Positions 10,706-21,075 of a stretch of 62,400 nt of DNA are shown one piece after another (position 1 is the first letter of the stretch; every line of letters starts with the position of its first letter). The position numbers were made by a program, and so were the translations under genes. Under the pieces are notes generated by a model, which saw only the letters and a program-made list of their open reading frames with translations, was not told the origin of the DNA and did no database searches. Source of the stretch: Gracilaria caudata (Eukaryota; Rhodophyta; Florideophyceae; Gracilariales; Gracilariaceae); the NCBI GenBank assembly GCA_030374735.1, contig JASCIV010000049.1, positions 1-62,400 on the forward strand, read 5' to 3'.

Positions 10706-10940
10706 CTTATGGTCTAGAGCAGCACAAGTGCTTCTGAGCAACAGTATCATCTTCAAGATAAACAGTGCCAAGGAATCATGTTTGGGGGTTCGCTACTTTG
10801 CCTTGTGCTTATTAGCTTTTTGCGCAGTGCTCACGGGTAAAGTTTGCAGTGAAGAAGAACATCAAATGCACAAGTTCATCTGCATGGATGCTGAAGATGC
10901 TGCACATGATTTAGTTAAGAATCAATCGAAATATTGTGAA

Positions 10941-12260
10941 CTACCAACCGCCGCCTCCGCCGCCACCACCAGCACTAGAACCGCCGCCGAACGAGAATGA
11001 ACTTCCTCCGCCACCAGATGATCGCGCTGCGGCAGCTACCACTACAGGATCCACTGCCACAAACGCGCTGCTTGTCGCAAGTGAATAGTCACGTCGATAC
11101 CTATCACGTTCCCATGAATCCAGCATACCCCATGTGATGAAATCGGAATGATAGTACCGAGCCCTCTGAAGACGAAACCTGTACTCAGGATCGTAAACAT
11201 CCCATCCACTTGGAGAACCTTGGTTCGTTCTGTTCTCTACTGCTGCCTCTCCCGCAATTGGCTGCCTGCAAATAGGACAAAGCGAGTTCGCTTCCTGTTC
11301 GCCTGCAACCCACTCCAAAATACACTTCTCATGGAATTTATGACCACAAGGTAGCGTCCTCTGAATATCATCATCGCTTGACGCCTGAACTGACTCGGAA
11401 TGGCCAGCAGTTGTTCTTTGCACCTTAGCATCTTTGGACGTCTCATCGGGGGTCGGCCTTTCGTCCTGAGAAGCATCCGAAAAGTCTTCGAGACATATTG
11501 GGCAACTGGTTGCCACATAATTGTTGTTATTTGCTGCCGATCGTTGCTCATCAATCCTTCGTAGCGCTTGTTTACAACGAGCATATCGACGACGTTTTCT
11601 GCGGTCGAAGCAGGCTCCAAGCCCACAGCAAGAAAGAAAGGCACCAACGACAAAAAGAGAGCCTATACCACTGTTCTCCGAAGGAGGCTTACCACCACTG
11701 ACAATGTTGCCTATAGCTGTAACACCCTTTTCCAGAGCAGTGCCATATTCCTTCTGACGAAGGCTTTCCTTCATAACACCGATGATTGCAGGAACCATAT
11801 TATCCTTTAGTACTTTCTTCACTCCTGCGCCCGTTGACATTCCGACGGCGCGGTCGCGAATGGCCAATACAAGTACGACACCATTCTGGCAAACGGCGTC
11901 ACCAACACCCCAGCGGTCATGCAAGTCCTTTGCTAGCTGAAATGCCCTCTCCTCCTTGGAAGCCAATCCGAAATGAAGGTTTGAAACAACCGCAACTGCG
12001 ACCTGAGCACCTACGGGGCCCGTATTGCACTCGAGGTTCCTTAAGAAGCCGTGGGAGCCTTCTTCGATGAAGTTGATGATACCGTCCACAGTATCAGCCG
12101 AGGAAGGTGACAAATACCCATCAGGGTCGCAGACAGCGGAAGGTTTGGTACGACCACAGGTTTCTGGATCTTTTTGGGGGCTCGGAAGCTCGTTCGGGTT
12201 GTACGCAACTACAGCTACAGAGAACCAGAGAATGGCTGCCAAGAAGAAACGGAAGCGCAT
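10941..12260 (-). CDS. TPM-domain membrane protein with RING-H2 finger (probable E3 ubiquitin ligase)
   Basis: A 439-residue protein. The frame runs further upstream into the bZIP gene, but the ATG at 12260 begins a clear signal peptide (MRFRFFLAAILWFSVAVVAY), so I start there. A TPM domain (about 45-215) follows, with GAQVAVAVVSNL, WGVGDAVCQNGVVLVLAIRD and RAVGMSTGAGVKKVL, as in bacterial YgcG and plant TLP18.3. A membrane segment (SLFVVGAFLSCCGLGACF) comes next, then a RING-H2 (CPIC, about 48 residues, CGHKFHEKC, CPIC). The last 25 residues are Gly/Ser-rich and end in GW, like bacterial TPM proteins. Predicted topology: TPM domain in the lumen, RING in the cytosol. The RING loop is longer than the usual 9-39 residues. 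Whether TPM is catalytic is unknown. It shares a promoter region with the bZIP gene. Confidence 0.85.
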   Translation of the reverse strand: MRFRFFLAAILWFSVAVVAYNPNELPSPQKDPETCGRTKPSAVCDPDGYLSPSSADTVDGIINFIEEGSHGFLRNLECNTGPVGAQVAVAVVSNLHFGLASKEERAFQLAKDLHDRWGVGDAVCQNGVVLVLAIRDRAVGMSTGAGVKKVLKDNMVPAIIGVMKESLRQKEYGTALEKGVTAIGNIVSGGKPPSENSGIGSLFVVGAFLSCCGLGACFDRRKRRRYARCKQALRRIDEQRSAANNNNYVATSCPICLEDFSDASQDERPTPDETSKDAKVQRTTAGHSESVQASSDDDIQRTLPCGHKFHEKCILEWVAGEQEANSLCPICRQPIAGEAAVENRTNQGSPSGWDVYDPEYRFRLQRARYYHSDFITWGMLDSWERDRYRRDYSLATSSAFVAVDPVVVAAAARSSGGGGSSFSFGGGSSAGGGGGGGGW

Positions 12261-12620
12261 GTTGAAAAGAAGTCGGAAAAAGACTGGTGAAACCGCACGA
12301 CGGACATGGGGGCCTGAAGAAAACGAACAAGCTCTATGTAGTACTGAGGCAGCTGCCCTGGGCCTTTGAGGCTGAGGGAAGCCTGGGAAGTGTGCGCAAG
12401 CGGTGCACTCGGGGGCAGACCCCTGCACCGCGTCACCACGTCGGCAGTGCCGACTCGGCTCTGCTCGAGGTGGGACGCGGATAGAGCGGCACGTTGCAAC
12501 GGAAGCCAGCAAGGCGCACATCCCATTTTGATTAAACAAAATGCCAGGCAGAGCTGCGCCCCCAGCTGCCGCTGCGCGCAACCCGAAGAGGCCATCCTCC
12601 CAGCTTGCGCGCACCCGTCG
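12261..12620. promoter_or_regulatory. Divergent promoter between the TPM-RING and bZIP genes
   Basis: 360 bp separate two divergent start codons. Open frames on both strands run through it as GC-rich read-through, with no domain. I see no clear TATA box. Confidence 0.55.
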
Positions 12621-13541
12621 ATGCCGAGTGCCGCCGCCGCCATGGCCGAAACTCCATGCGCGCAAGCTGCGCCTGTTGCGCCTCAGCCCAGCGCGCTTGC
12701 GCCTTCCCTGCCGAGTGCCGGCAGCGATGCTCACGATGATCCCACGCCGCTCAAGTCGCAGCTCACCGAAGGGCCGGACTCCGAGCTCGAAGAGCTTCCC
12801 GACTTATCCGTAGCGCAGTCTTCCTCACTTCCGCTTGATACGCCCACCGCGCAATCTACTCCCGACCTTGCGTCGATGCAGCCACCACAGCCGGCATCCA
12901 CTCCCTCCAAGACGCCGTCTTTTCGCAAGGTGTCAAAGGCTAAGACGAGAGTGAAGGCCGTGCCCAAGGTTGACGTCGTGCAGCCACTCGCCCCGGCGCT
13001 TTCCACCGTCTCGCACCCGCTTGCTACCATCCCCCTTGCGCCTGCCTTAAGTGCTGCTTATCCATTTCCTGCGTTAGCCAATCCCAACTTGCTGCCACAT
13101 CCGTTTGTCTCCCTTCCACTGCAAGCGCCGAGACGAGCAGTGCGCATTGCTCCTATGGGCGTGATCCCGTTGCCGCCCCCTGGCGCCGCCGCGCTCGTGG
13201 CGGATTTCCATGCAGCGGCCGCGGCCGTTGTTCCCGACGAACCACCCCGCATACAAGAGCTCTCCAAGGCGAAGAGACGGGGCGCGACCGTGACTACTGT
13301 GGTCTCTGAGCAAGCACTCACTCCGGAAGAAAGGACTCGCCAAAAGCGAATGCTGCGTAATCGGGAAAGCGCCGCACGCTCCAGAGATAAACGACGCAAC
13401 CGCAATATTCAACTGCAAACTTCCATTGAACGATACCACGACAAGAAGAAGGCCATGGATGAGGCCATTACAGAGTTGAAGCTCCTGTGTGACACTATGC
13501 GTCACACTCTCGAGAAGCATAATATCCCCGTGCCACCTTAA
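12621..13541 (+). CDS. bZIP transcription factor
   Basis: 306 residues from the ATG at 12621. A second in-frame ATG at 12642 (gccgccATGG) has the better context and could be the true start, giving 299 residues. The first 230 residues are Pro/Ala/Ser-rich and probably an activation region. The basic region lies near 235-265 with the diagnostic N-x7-R pattern (RNRESAARSRDKRRNR). The following zipper (IQLQTSIERYHDKKKAMDEA) is weak, with few canonical leucines at heptad positions, so it may prefer a heterodimer partner. bZIP proteins bind ACGT- or TGACTCA-type sites. Targets are unknown. It is divergently paired with the TPM-RING gene. Confidence 0.88.
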   Translation: MPSAAAAMAETPCAQAAPVAPQPSALAPSLPSAGSDAHDDPTPLKSQLTEGPDSELEELPDLSVAQSSSLPLDTPTAQSTPDLASMQPPQPASTPSKTPSFRKVSKAKTRVKAVPKVDVVQPLAPALSTVSHPLATIPLAPALSAAYPFPALANPNLLPHPFVSLPLQAPRRAVRIAPMGVIPLPPPGAAALVADFHAAAAAVVPDEPPRIQELSKAKRRGATVTTVVSEQALTPEERTRQKRMLRNRESAARSRDKRRNRNIQLQTSIERYHDKKKAMDEAITELKLLCDTMRHTLEKHNIPVPP

Positions 13542-14859
13542 GCACTAGGACGCGTAATTGCTCCGTTGCGTCATTTGTACTCGACTCTTTTTTTTTTACC
13601 GATTGTGACCTCTAAGCGTAATGGAACAACAGATGCTCTCCAGACGTCGCTAAACTTTTTTCTTTTCATGGCATGGGCTACCGACTTCGAGCGTTCTTCT
13701 GCACCATCTGGCTTCACTCATGCTTGTGCGAAGTACTAATGAAAAGGACGTGTCGGATGCAAGTCACACGCGGCTGTTTCGGATCCGAACCAAAGTATTC
13801 ATCAACTTTCTATTGTTTTTATACGATGCAGAGGAAAGGGCAGTGGGAAGGACATGACTTTGCAATCTTGAATTAAGTCATTTATCGACCATGCACGAGG
13901 CGCATACTGCTGCCAATATGAAAGTGGAAGGACTTGGCCAGTCACGAGCAAGTCCGACTGGCTCAGGTTGTCAATCGTTCGGAAGAACAAACTACTGTTC
14001 CGTAGAGCACGGACCAGCATGTGTATGGTTCGTCGAGCGGTAGTCACAATTTCTGTCTAGCTCGAAAGGTTCTTGGTATGGGCTCTAAGTTGGATGTGCA
14101 GAATGATGCAAACCAGCGTCTCAGAAGACCGCAGCAGGTATTAGCAGCAAATGCCTCGACTACGAATAACTCTTCAGGAAATGACTTGTACAAAGAAACC
14201 CATGGAGCACTCCAGCTCCCTTACTTCGTTTTGATGCGCTCGCAAACTCAAGACCCTTTACAGCGATTCGTCTACGTGGACCTTGGAATCGATGTTCAAT
14301 AAATGGTCTGCAAAGCTTTCAGATTGTGTCGAAGCCACACAATGTGGTTTTATGAACCGAGTGCAGGATAGTATAGAATGAATTGCCATTCCCTCGTAAC
14401 ATGTTCGCCACCAACTACCACAAGACATCATGTATCAGCATGATGCTGAATTCCCCAGATAAATGGTTTGTATGATACAGTTCGCGCGTTGGCCTTCCTG
14501 AAAGGACATGAATAGCGTTGACTGTTGAGTAAGTGGCAGAAGACGTGCAAAGCAGATGTGTAGACCTTGAGAGGTTCTCGCTTTCACGCAATTTAGAGTT
14601 CTGCCAAAAGGCATTGAGAACGTGATGGCAAAGTATGCCAAGGGTAAGATAGCAGTTTGTGCAAACGAAGCGTTGCGATATTGTGTGGTGAGATGATACA
14701 GAGAAGTAGAGTGTATGAGACATATACTATGGACTATGCAAACACGGAAACGATAAGTACAGTTTGTAACTGCTGCAATGTAGGTCAAAGACAAACAGCA
14801 TTGGCGATAAACGGGAGCAGAATGTGAATGGAAGAGCATTGTTGGGTCAGCAGTGGCGC
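13542..14859. other. Intergenic region between convergent genes
   Basis: 1.3 kb between the 3' ends of the bZIP (+) and RING-H2 (-) genes. A poly-T run near 13588 follows the bZIP stop. Open frames of 80-166 codons occur, for example 14021-14302 (+), but show no domain, signal or coding bias. I see no further feature. Confidence 0.5.
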
Positions 14860-15363
14860 TCAAGAAAGGGATACAGGATGACGACAGATGGGGCATAGGG
14901 GATCCACAGTTGTTTGAAGATAACCTCGGATACACTCAACATGGAACTCGTGAAAGCAAGGCATTCTCATCAGTTTATCGCCAATATCGTACGGTTCACG
15001 ACAAACAACACAAAACGGTTTTTGATCATCAGAAGCGTCATGATGTTCGTCACAAGCGTCTCTCGATTCGGTATGAAGATCGTGATGAGGAGAATAACGT
15101 CTGACTGGAAGCACACCAATCTCGGTGGAGGTAAGAGCGCGAGGTGGGGCATGACGCGGTACTCCACCGCGGCTTCGAGGCGCGTCGAGCACACTCTCAC
15201 GAAGCCATCTCCCAACGCCCTGCACTATACTCTCGCGATTGTTCTCCTGTGCGTGGGCGTGCTCTACGGCGGCAAGGGTGGCGACAATGCCCACAGCGGC
15301 GGAGACAATGGAGGTGCCGGTGACGAGGTTGGAGCGGTTATGATTGCCCTGATTGCGCGACAT
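14860..15363 (-). CDS. RING-H2 finger protein, probable E3 ubiquitin ligase
   Basis: A 167-residue protein. A hydrophobic stretch near residues 15-38 (IVSAAVGIVATLAAVEHAHA) may be a membrane anchor or signal. The C-terminus carries a textbook RING-H2: CVVC, 14 residues, CFHEFHVEC, 10 residues, CPIC. The Cys/His spacing fits an active zinc-binding E3 of the ATL-like membrane type. The substrate is unknown. The middle is Arg/His-rich and probably disordered. It is divergent from RAD50 with an 862-bp gap. Confidence 0.85.
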   Translation of the reverse strand: MSRNQGNHNRSNLVTGTSIVSAAVGIVATLAAVEHAHAQENNRESIVQGVGRWLRESVLDAPRSRGGVPRHAPPRALTSTEIGVLPVRRYSPHHDLHTESRDACDEHHDASDDQKPFCVVCREPYDIGDKLMRMPCFHEFHVECIRGYLQTTVDPLCPICRHPVSLS

Positions 15364-16225
15364 GGTGAGAGGTTAAATGGAATGGAAACGGACGCAGACG
15401 GGGGACGTTGGGGTGGGGAAGGAGACAGGGAAGATGTCGGTGGTCGAAACAATTGAACGTTGTTTATAGTCGGCCGATGAGCATCGCTGTTCTATATGTC
15501 ACACGTCGTGCAGAAAGCGCTTAAGCGCCTGAGCCTGAGGCAGTGCGTACGAAGCTGGAGCCAGCGAACACGGTGCCCGCCGAAGTATGAGTCAAGGGGT
15601 AGCGACACCAACCCAGTGCTAAGTGCTTTCGGGAGGCCCGCGCCGAAGTTAAGCACAGCGATGGCGCGTGATGGCAATGTCAGTGCGAAGCGCCTCCGTC
15701 GAGCTGCAAGGCGTCGCGTTGGTCCCGTGAGTGCAATCGCTTACAATTAGTGCCACTACTTACACAACAAGTGCCCGCATGTGGGTGGACCGTTCCTTTT
15801 GCACACTTGATGGACGTGACGTCACTGTGCAACTCTGCTCAACAGCATTTACAGTGTAAGATTGAGTACGCCCAGCAAGGTTAGCTGGCGTACATTTTGG
15901 CGCAAACCATACGCCTTCGACCTGCCATGTTTGATCCCCCCCCAAGTCGGCGAAAGAGTTCCTGTTGAGCAGGAAGGGGAAGGTGCCTCCCTCACCGTCG
16001 CGCACCTCCTGAGCTGCGGCTTTCCACCTCCGCCTCCGTACCGTACCTGCGCGCTGCTCTGACTCGTTAAGATCTTGCGCGTCCTACCCGCCATTCACCT
16101 CGTCAGACCCAGTCCGAGGTCCCGCGCCACAACACCCCTGCGCATTAACATTAGCTGCGTCCCTCACACATGGTGCCTTGATTTGGAGCTGAATCTCATC
16201 CATTTCCTTCCTGGCATACAGAAAT
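15364..16225. promoter_or_regulatory. Divergent intergenic region upstream of RING-H2 and RAD50
   Basis: 862 bp between divergent starts. It must hold both promoters, but no TATA box or other motif is convincing. A GC-rich structured stretch (15560-15740) with a 5S-like 'ccgaagttaagc' was considered and rejected. Confidence 0.45.
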
Positions 16226-19200
16226 ATGAGTACCATTGACCGTCTTGGCATTCGCGGGATTCGCAGCTATGGCACTGAGAAAGAGACTTTCATCAAGTTT
16301 TACAAGCCTCTAACCATCATTCTCGGTCGCAATGGTAGTGGCAAGAGTACCATCATAGAGGCAGTCAAGATGGCCACCACTGGTGATCTTCCGCCAATGG
16401 TTGAGCGAGGTGCTGCCTTCATCCATGACCCGCGTATTAGCAATGACACAGAGACCAAAGCCAAGATCCGTCTCATGTTTAGTAATGCACGAGGCGATCA
16501 ATACATAGTTGCGCGTCACTTTCAACTCACCTTGAAGCGCGCTCCGCGCGGCACTGCATACAAGACTGAATTCAAGACTCTTGACCAAACCCTCAAGAGG
16601 ACGAGCAAAGATGACCCTGGTTCCACATCCTCGTATCGTTGTACCGACATAAATGCCCTTTTACCGCAGGTTATGGGCGTATCCAAACCAGTTTTGAACA
16701 ACGTTATATTCGTACATCAGGAGGATTCCTTGTGGCCCCTGAGCGAGCCCAAGACCTTGAAGGAGAGGTTTGACCAAATTTTTGCTGCCACCAGATACAC
16801 CAAAGCCTTGGACTCTATCCGTAAATACCGAAAGGATCAGGCTGCCGAACTGAAAACAGTCAAAGTTGAGCTTATGCATTACGAGGAAAAGGTGCAAGCG
16901 TTGGAAAAGGTCCGCTCCGAAGTCGATGAAATCAGAGTGAGGCACGATGAATTCTCGAAAGGCATTGAGCAACTAAATAAGGAGATCGCCAAACTAACCG
17001 AAGAATTACGAAGTGTAGAGCAGGTCACAGAGAAGTATCAGTCGAAACGTTCCGAACTTGACAAACTCAGGGTAGAACGCTCACGGATGGAGAAGGATAA
17101 GGCTGCAAAGTTCGCAGAGATGAAGCTACACCTTCCGGAGCTCGATGAGCAAGCTTTGCGAAATGAAATCACAGAGCTGGACGCTTATTTAAGCAGGGCT
17201 GATGGGGAACGTGCGAAGCGAAGCGGTGTCATCGAGCAATTAGAAGAAGATCTGAAGATGTTACGAAAAGAACTCAGCAGAAGAACAAATCGGAAGGGAA
17301 CCCTGGAACAACTGGCAAAGATGCACGCCCAGCATATTTCCGGTCTTGAGGAGCTCAAAGGAGACTTTTTGTCCTCTGAGAACAAGAGAGACCAGCCTGG
17401 TAGCAGTGAACAGCGGACGCCATTGCCGGGCAAAGATGCAAACCTTCAAGACTGGAAGATCGCCTTGCAGCAATTGAAAGCAGAGGCAGATGACGCTGTG
17501 CACAAAGTTACTCTGGAAGGTAATAAATCTACGGACGACGCATCTGCGAAGTTGAATGAACAAAAGCTTCGTGCTCAAACTGTCAGGGCTGACATGGAAC
17601 GTAAACAACACGACATCAGGGTAAAGAGGGCCAAGATGTCCACTATAAGAAAGGAGTTGACCCTTCTTGAAGGCTCTCAATCTTCCATTGCTGAGCTTGA
17701 AAATAAGGTGAAGACAGCAGAGAAGTTGCTCAAGGATAGGAATGAATCCAACCGGATTTCAGAGCTTGAGAAGAGCATCTCGGAAAGCAGAAAACGAATA
17801 TCTAGTCTTCGTCAGGATCTCGCCGAAGTTCGCGACCTCAGAGAGCGACTTCTGACCGACCAAAACGAGCAGGCACGGTTTGACGTCTTCGTTGAGACTG
17901 CTGAAAGGAAAAAGGCGGCTTTTGCGACTTTAGCGGAAGACTTTGTAGATGCTCTGCTCTCATCTGTCGACGAACTGTTACCATTTGTCAGTGATGGAAC
18001 TGACTTGACTGATGCGAAGACGACTTTGGCGAATGTGATATCCAACCCATCAGAATGCCATGCAAAGGAGAAGAAGGAGATTATTATGGAAGCTTGCAAC
18101 AGAGCACTTGCGACTAATGATATCATAAATCGAGATGCAGCTCGCTGTAAGATCGAAGCTTTGCGGGCATTGGACTCTATAACTTCAAGGCGTGAAGAAC
18201 TGCAAACCCAGCTAGAGGAAGCCCAGAAGTCATTCAGCTCTGAACGGGCGCAAGTGAATCGCAGTACAAAGGAGCTCAAGCGTGTACCACAGTCCCCGGC
18301 TGGAATCCACGAACTTGCCGATCTTATTGAGCAAGTAACCATTTCCTCAAATGCAGTGTCATTGCAGCCACAGGTTCTTGAACAGAAGCATGTAGACGCG
18401 GTGAATGACACAGTCAAAACGATGGATAACGAAATCCTTCAAGCTAATCAACGAATCTCGCAGCTAGAAAGTGGACCATTTCTTGCGGAACAGGAATTGG
18501 AAATATTTGACAAGGACCCGAAACACCGATGCCCAGCCTGCGGTATATCTTCATCCAAGAGGCAGGCGGATCAGAGAAAGAACTTGTTAGTTCGCATAGA
18601 GAATTACAGGAATCCAGCACTTATGGAAGATGCCAAGGAAACGCTCAAGAAGCTCCAGGATGCATCGCAAGTTCTTCGGCAATTACAATCTCAAAGTGCA
18701 AACGCGTTTGTAAAAGGTCAAGCTTACAAGACTGCTTCAAGTAAGGTAGCTGAGGTCGACAAAGATGTAACAAAATTCGACTCGGACGCGAAGAAGGCTA
18801 GCTCACATGTTGCAGAATTAGAGAAGCGTACTGGAAAGACGAGTTCAATACAGCAAATACCATCCAAGAAGATGGAATTGGAACAAAGTTTCCAAGAGTT
18901 TCAAAGAGCCGCCAAAGAGGTAGAGGTCAAGAGAGATAGTCTGGCAGTAGCAGGCAGTGAATCTAGATCTTTGAGCGAAGTGGAGAAAGACATGCGAGCA
19001 ATTGAGGAAGAAATGAGCAAGTTGCAGGACTTCACAGAACGGAATGCTCGTATCTTAGATCGTGAGAAGGATGAGATCCGAGTAGCTGAGAAACGATTAC
19101 ACCAAGCTAGACAAACCCTGCTGGAGCAGAATACAAATGCTGAGACACACAAACGCTTAACGCTGGAGAAGAAGGAGATGGTGTCACAAATTGCAGAACT

Positions 19201-20437
19201 GGACAAAGGTCTGCAGGAGGACGCTGCGAAAGCAAAGCAAATAGATTGCGATGTGGAGTACTACGAGCAAGAGCTTGCAGTTGTTCGTGCAGAAGCGTCA
19301 AGTAATCTCAAACAAGCAAATAATGTACTATCGAAACAACGAATGCAAATGCAGCAATGGAATAACCTCTTCCACGAAGTGCAGGCGTATGAACGAAGTG
19401 GACGACGTTCTGAACTGGACAAGCTTCTGGTTTCTCTCGAGCAAATTGTGAAAGACATTGAAACAAAGGACAGCGACAAGAAGGCGCAAGAAAAGGAACT
19501 ACAAACAGCGTCCGACGCTCAAAGAGAAATGGAAGCGCGAATACGCAATTTACGGGATAATCAGCGGTATCGACTACAAGAACAGGAACTGGTTGTGAAT
19601 GGGCGCGCCATACGACACGTGCAAGAAGAGATTTCCACAATTGAAAGAGAGACTGGAATGATACCAATGGACAAATTGAACCAGCTTCGAAGTGCGGTGA
19701 ACAAGAAAGATTCGACGCGGCATGCTACGTTGGGTAAGAGACAAGTTTATATCGATCGGTACAAGGAGAAGAAAGTAGAGCTGGCAGAGGCAGAAAAAGC
19801 TGGGAGCAGAAGAAAGTTTGAGGAATGTAGAATACAGAAACAGACGATGGAGCTGGCGTCGGGCGATCTGGAACGATACCATAGGGCTCTTGATCAGGCT
19901 TTGGTGGCGTTTCATACGCTGAAGATGCGGACAATTAACAGAACCATAAAGGAACTATGGCAACAGACATATAGAGGAACCGATATCGATGAAATCGAAA
20001 TTACATCGGATAGTAGCAATACGAGAGCTATAGGTGGGACAATCACTCGCAACTTCCAGTATCGTGTGCAAATGCGACAGGGACAAGCAACTCTAGATAT
20101 GAGGGGACGTTGCAGTGCTGGTCAAAAGGTTTTGGCATGTTTGGTTATACGGTTGGCTTTGGCCGAGAGCTTCTGCTCTGACTGTGGGATCTTGGCTCTG
20201 GATGAACCTACGACCAATTTGGATCGCGAGAATATTGAGAGTCTGGCGTCTGCGTTGAAAGCGATTATTGAGAATCGTCGACAACAACGGAGCTTTCAAC
20301 TGGTGCTCATCACTCATGATCAAGAATTTATTGAGATGATTGGTGCGCGAGATTTTTGTAATGATTACTTCCGCATTGTCAAGGACGCTGATGGTATCTC
20401 TCGAGCGCAGATCGAAGATCTCAGACAGATGCTATGA
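16226..20437 (+). CDS. RAD50: RAD50, SMC-like ATPase of the MRN double-strand-break repair complex
   Basis: 1403 residues in a single exon. The N-terminus (MSTIDRLGIRGIRSYG) and Walker A (GRNGSGKST, about 34-42) match Rad50. Long antiparallel coiled coils flank the zinc-hook motif CPAC at 769-772, where two molecules join through Zn. The C-terminal ATPase half has the ABC signature RCSAGQK (about 1295) and Walker B with D-loop (ILALDEPTTNLD, about 1323), so both halves of the active site look intact. With Mre11 and Nbs1 it tethers and processes DNA ends and activates ATM. It is somewhat longer than the roughly 1310 residues of animal RAD50, mostly in the coil. The start is the first ATG and matches the family N-terminus. 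Confidence 0.98.
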   Translation: MSTIDRLGIRGIRSYGTEKETFIKFYKPLTIILGRNGSGKSTIIEAVKMATTGDLPPMVERGAAFIHDPRISNDTETKAKIRLMFSNARGDQYIVARHFQLTLKRAPRGTAYKTEFKTLDQTLKRTSKDDPGSTSSYRCTDINALLPQVMGVSKPVLNNVIFVHQEDSLWPLSEPKTLKERFDQIFAATRYTKALDSIRKYRKDQAAELKTVKVELMHYEEKVQALEKVRSEVDEIRVRHDEFSKGIEQLNKEIAKLTEELRSVEQVTEKYQSKRSELDKLRVERSRMEKDKAAKFAEMKLHLPELDEQALRNEITELDAYLSRADGERAKRSGVIEQLEEDLKMLRKELSRRTNRKGTLEQLAKMHAQHISGLEELKGDFLSSENKRDQPGSSEQRTPLPGKDANLQDWKIALQQLKAEADDAVHKVTLEGNKSTDDASAKLNEQKLRAQTVRADMERKQHDIRVKRAKMSTIRKELTLLEGSQSSIAELENKVKTAEKLLKDRNESNRISELEKSISESRKRISSLRQDLAEVRDLRERLLTDQNEQARFDVFVETAERKKAAFATLAEDFVDALLSSVDELLPFVSDGTDLTDAKTTLANVISNPSECHAKEKKEIIMEACNRALATNDIINRDAARCKIEALRALDSITSRREELQTQLEEAQKSFSSERAQVNRSTKELKRVPQSPAGIHELADLIEQVTISSNAVSLQPQVLEQKHVDAVNDTVKTMDNEILQANQRISQLESGPFLAEQELEIFDKDPKHRCPACGISSSKRQADQRKNLLVRIENYRNPALMEDAKETLKKLQDASQVLRQLQSQSANAFVKGQAYKTASSKVAEVDKDVTKFDSDAKKASSHVAELEKRTGKTSSIQQIPSKKMELEQSFQEFQRAAKEVEVKRDSLAVAGSESRSLSEVEKDMRAIEEEMSKLQDFTERNARILDREKDEIRVAEKRLHQARQTLLEQNTNAETHKRLTLEKKEMVSQIAELDKGLQEDAAKAKQIDCDVEYYEQELAVVRAEASSNLKQANNVLSKQRMQMQQWNNLFHEVQAYERSGRRSELDKLLVSLEQIVKDIETKDSDKKAQEKELQTASDAQREMEARIRNLRDNQRYRLQEQELVVNGRAIRHVQEEISTIERETGMIPMDKLNQLRSAVNKKDSTRHATLGKRQVYIDRYKEKKVELAEAEKAGSRRKFEECRIQKQTMELASGDLERYHRALDQALVAFHTLKMRTINRTIKELWQQTYRGTDIDEIEITSDSSNTRAIGGTITRNFQYRVQMRQGQATLDMRGRCSAGQKVLACLVIRLALAESFCSDCGILALDEPTTNLDRENIESLASALKAIIENRRQQRSFQLVLITHDQEFIEMIGARDFCNDYFRIVKDADGISRAQIEDLRQML

Positions 20438-20589
20438 CATTAAACGAGTAGATAGCGTAGAAATTCACTCTACACAGCCCCTTTGACTGGTGCTTGAGAT
20501 GAAGCAAGCGGCGCAGGACAAAGTTCAGCGCGCGTGGGCGTGTGCTAAGTTGCAGAGAACGAAATAGTTAGAAACGCCTCTTGCCTCAC

Positions 20590-21075
20590 GAACGAAGACT
20601 TGGAATCTTTCATCATGATGATGATCATGATGATCATGAGCATCATCGCGTTCCACCTTTTGCTACGAAGATGCGAAGGTAGATAATGTAATGAACGAAG
20701 ATGATACTGTAATCAGCTCCACTGTAACATCGTTATTACACGTTGACGAAACTGGTTGGACACACATTCTCGAGAATGGTGCGCCATGTCGCATTTCACG
20801 TGACTGTGCCTCCTCACCTTCGCGCTCGACTCGCACCGACCTCTAGAGAGGAAAGCGCTGCTGAGATCATGCTCTTCATCTTGTTCCTCAACCGCGTCCA
20901 ATAGAGCCCGTTATATATTCCTCATCATTTTTTAATTTTCAATCTGCTCTGCAAGATCAACGTCTTGTTCAAAGCCACAGCAACGATCTCTGAATCCTAC
21001 TAAAACTGCTAACAAACGACCCTGGACCAAGCATTGCTTGGTTGTCTTCCGCAGCTTATCGCTTTTCTCACCACT
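20590..21075. repeat. Diverged direct repeat, copy 1 (upstream of the TIR-NB-ARC gene)
   Basis: This aligns by eye with 26703-27152. Shared blocks in the same order include cgaagacttggaatct, gaaactggttggacaca, tttcacgtgactg, gagcgctg, gttcaaagcc, gctaacaaacga and ttggttgtcttccgc. An extra CATGATGAT-rich patch lies in this copy. Copy 2 starts just after the stop codon of the immune-receptor-like gene, so copy 1 may be the leftover 3' flank of a lost tandem relative. An LTR origin is less likely. Confidence 0.75.
20611..20646. repeat. Simple (ATGATC/ATGATG) repeat
   Basis: Imperfect trinucleotide-like runs of ATG/ATC, partly self-complementary, inserted within copy 1 of the direct repeat. Confidence 0.8.

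Larger units (their letters stand above)
9672..10940. other. Intergenic region with CT/GA microsatellites
   Basis: There is no supported gene in 1.27 kb between two gene 3' ends. It contains three dinucleotide tracts (listed separately). The 10-mer gcttatggtc occurs twice, near 10605 and 10705. Short open frames lack domains. Confidence 0.6.

Noticed and set aside
10728..10940. Small secreted protein exon (signal-peptide-like frame followed by gtaaag)
   Set aside because: The only acceptor space lies inside the TPM-RING gene on the other strand, and no continuing exon is visible. Probably 3' UTR.
15560..15740. 5S rRNA-like or other structured RNA
   Set aside because: The string ccgaagttaagc resembles part of 5S rRNA, but the flanking helices and the rest of the 5S consensus are missing. 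No SRP or RNase P core was seen either.
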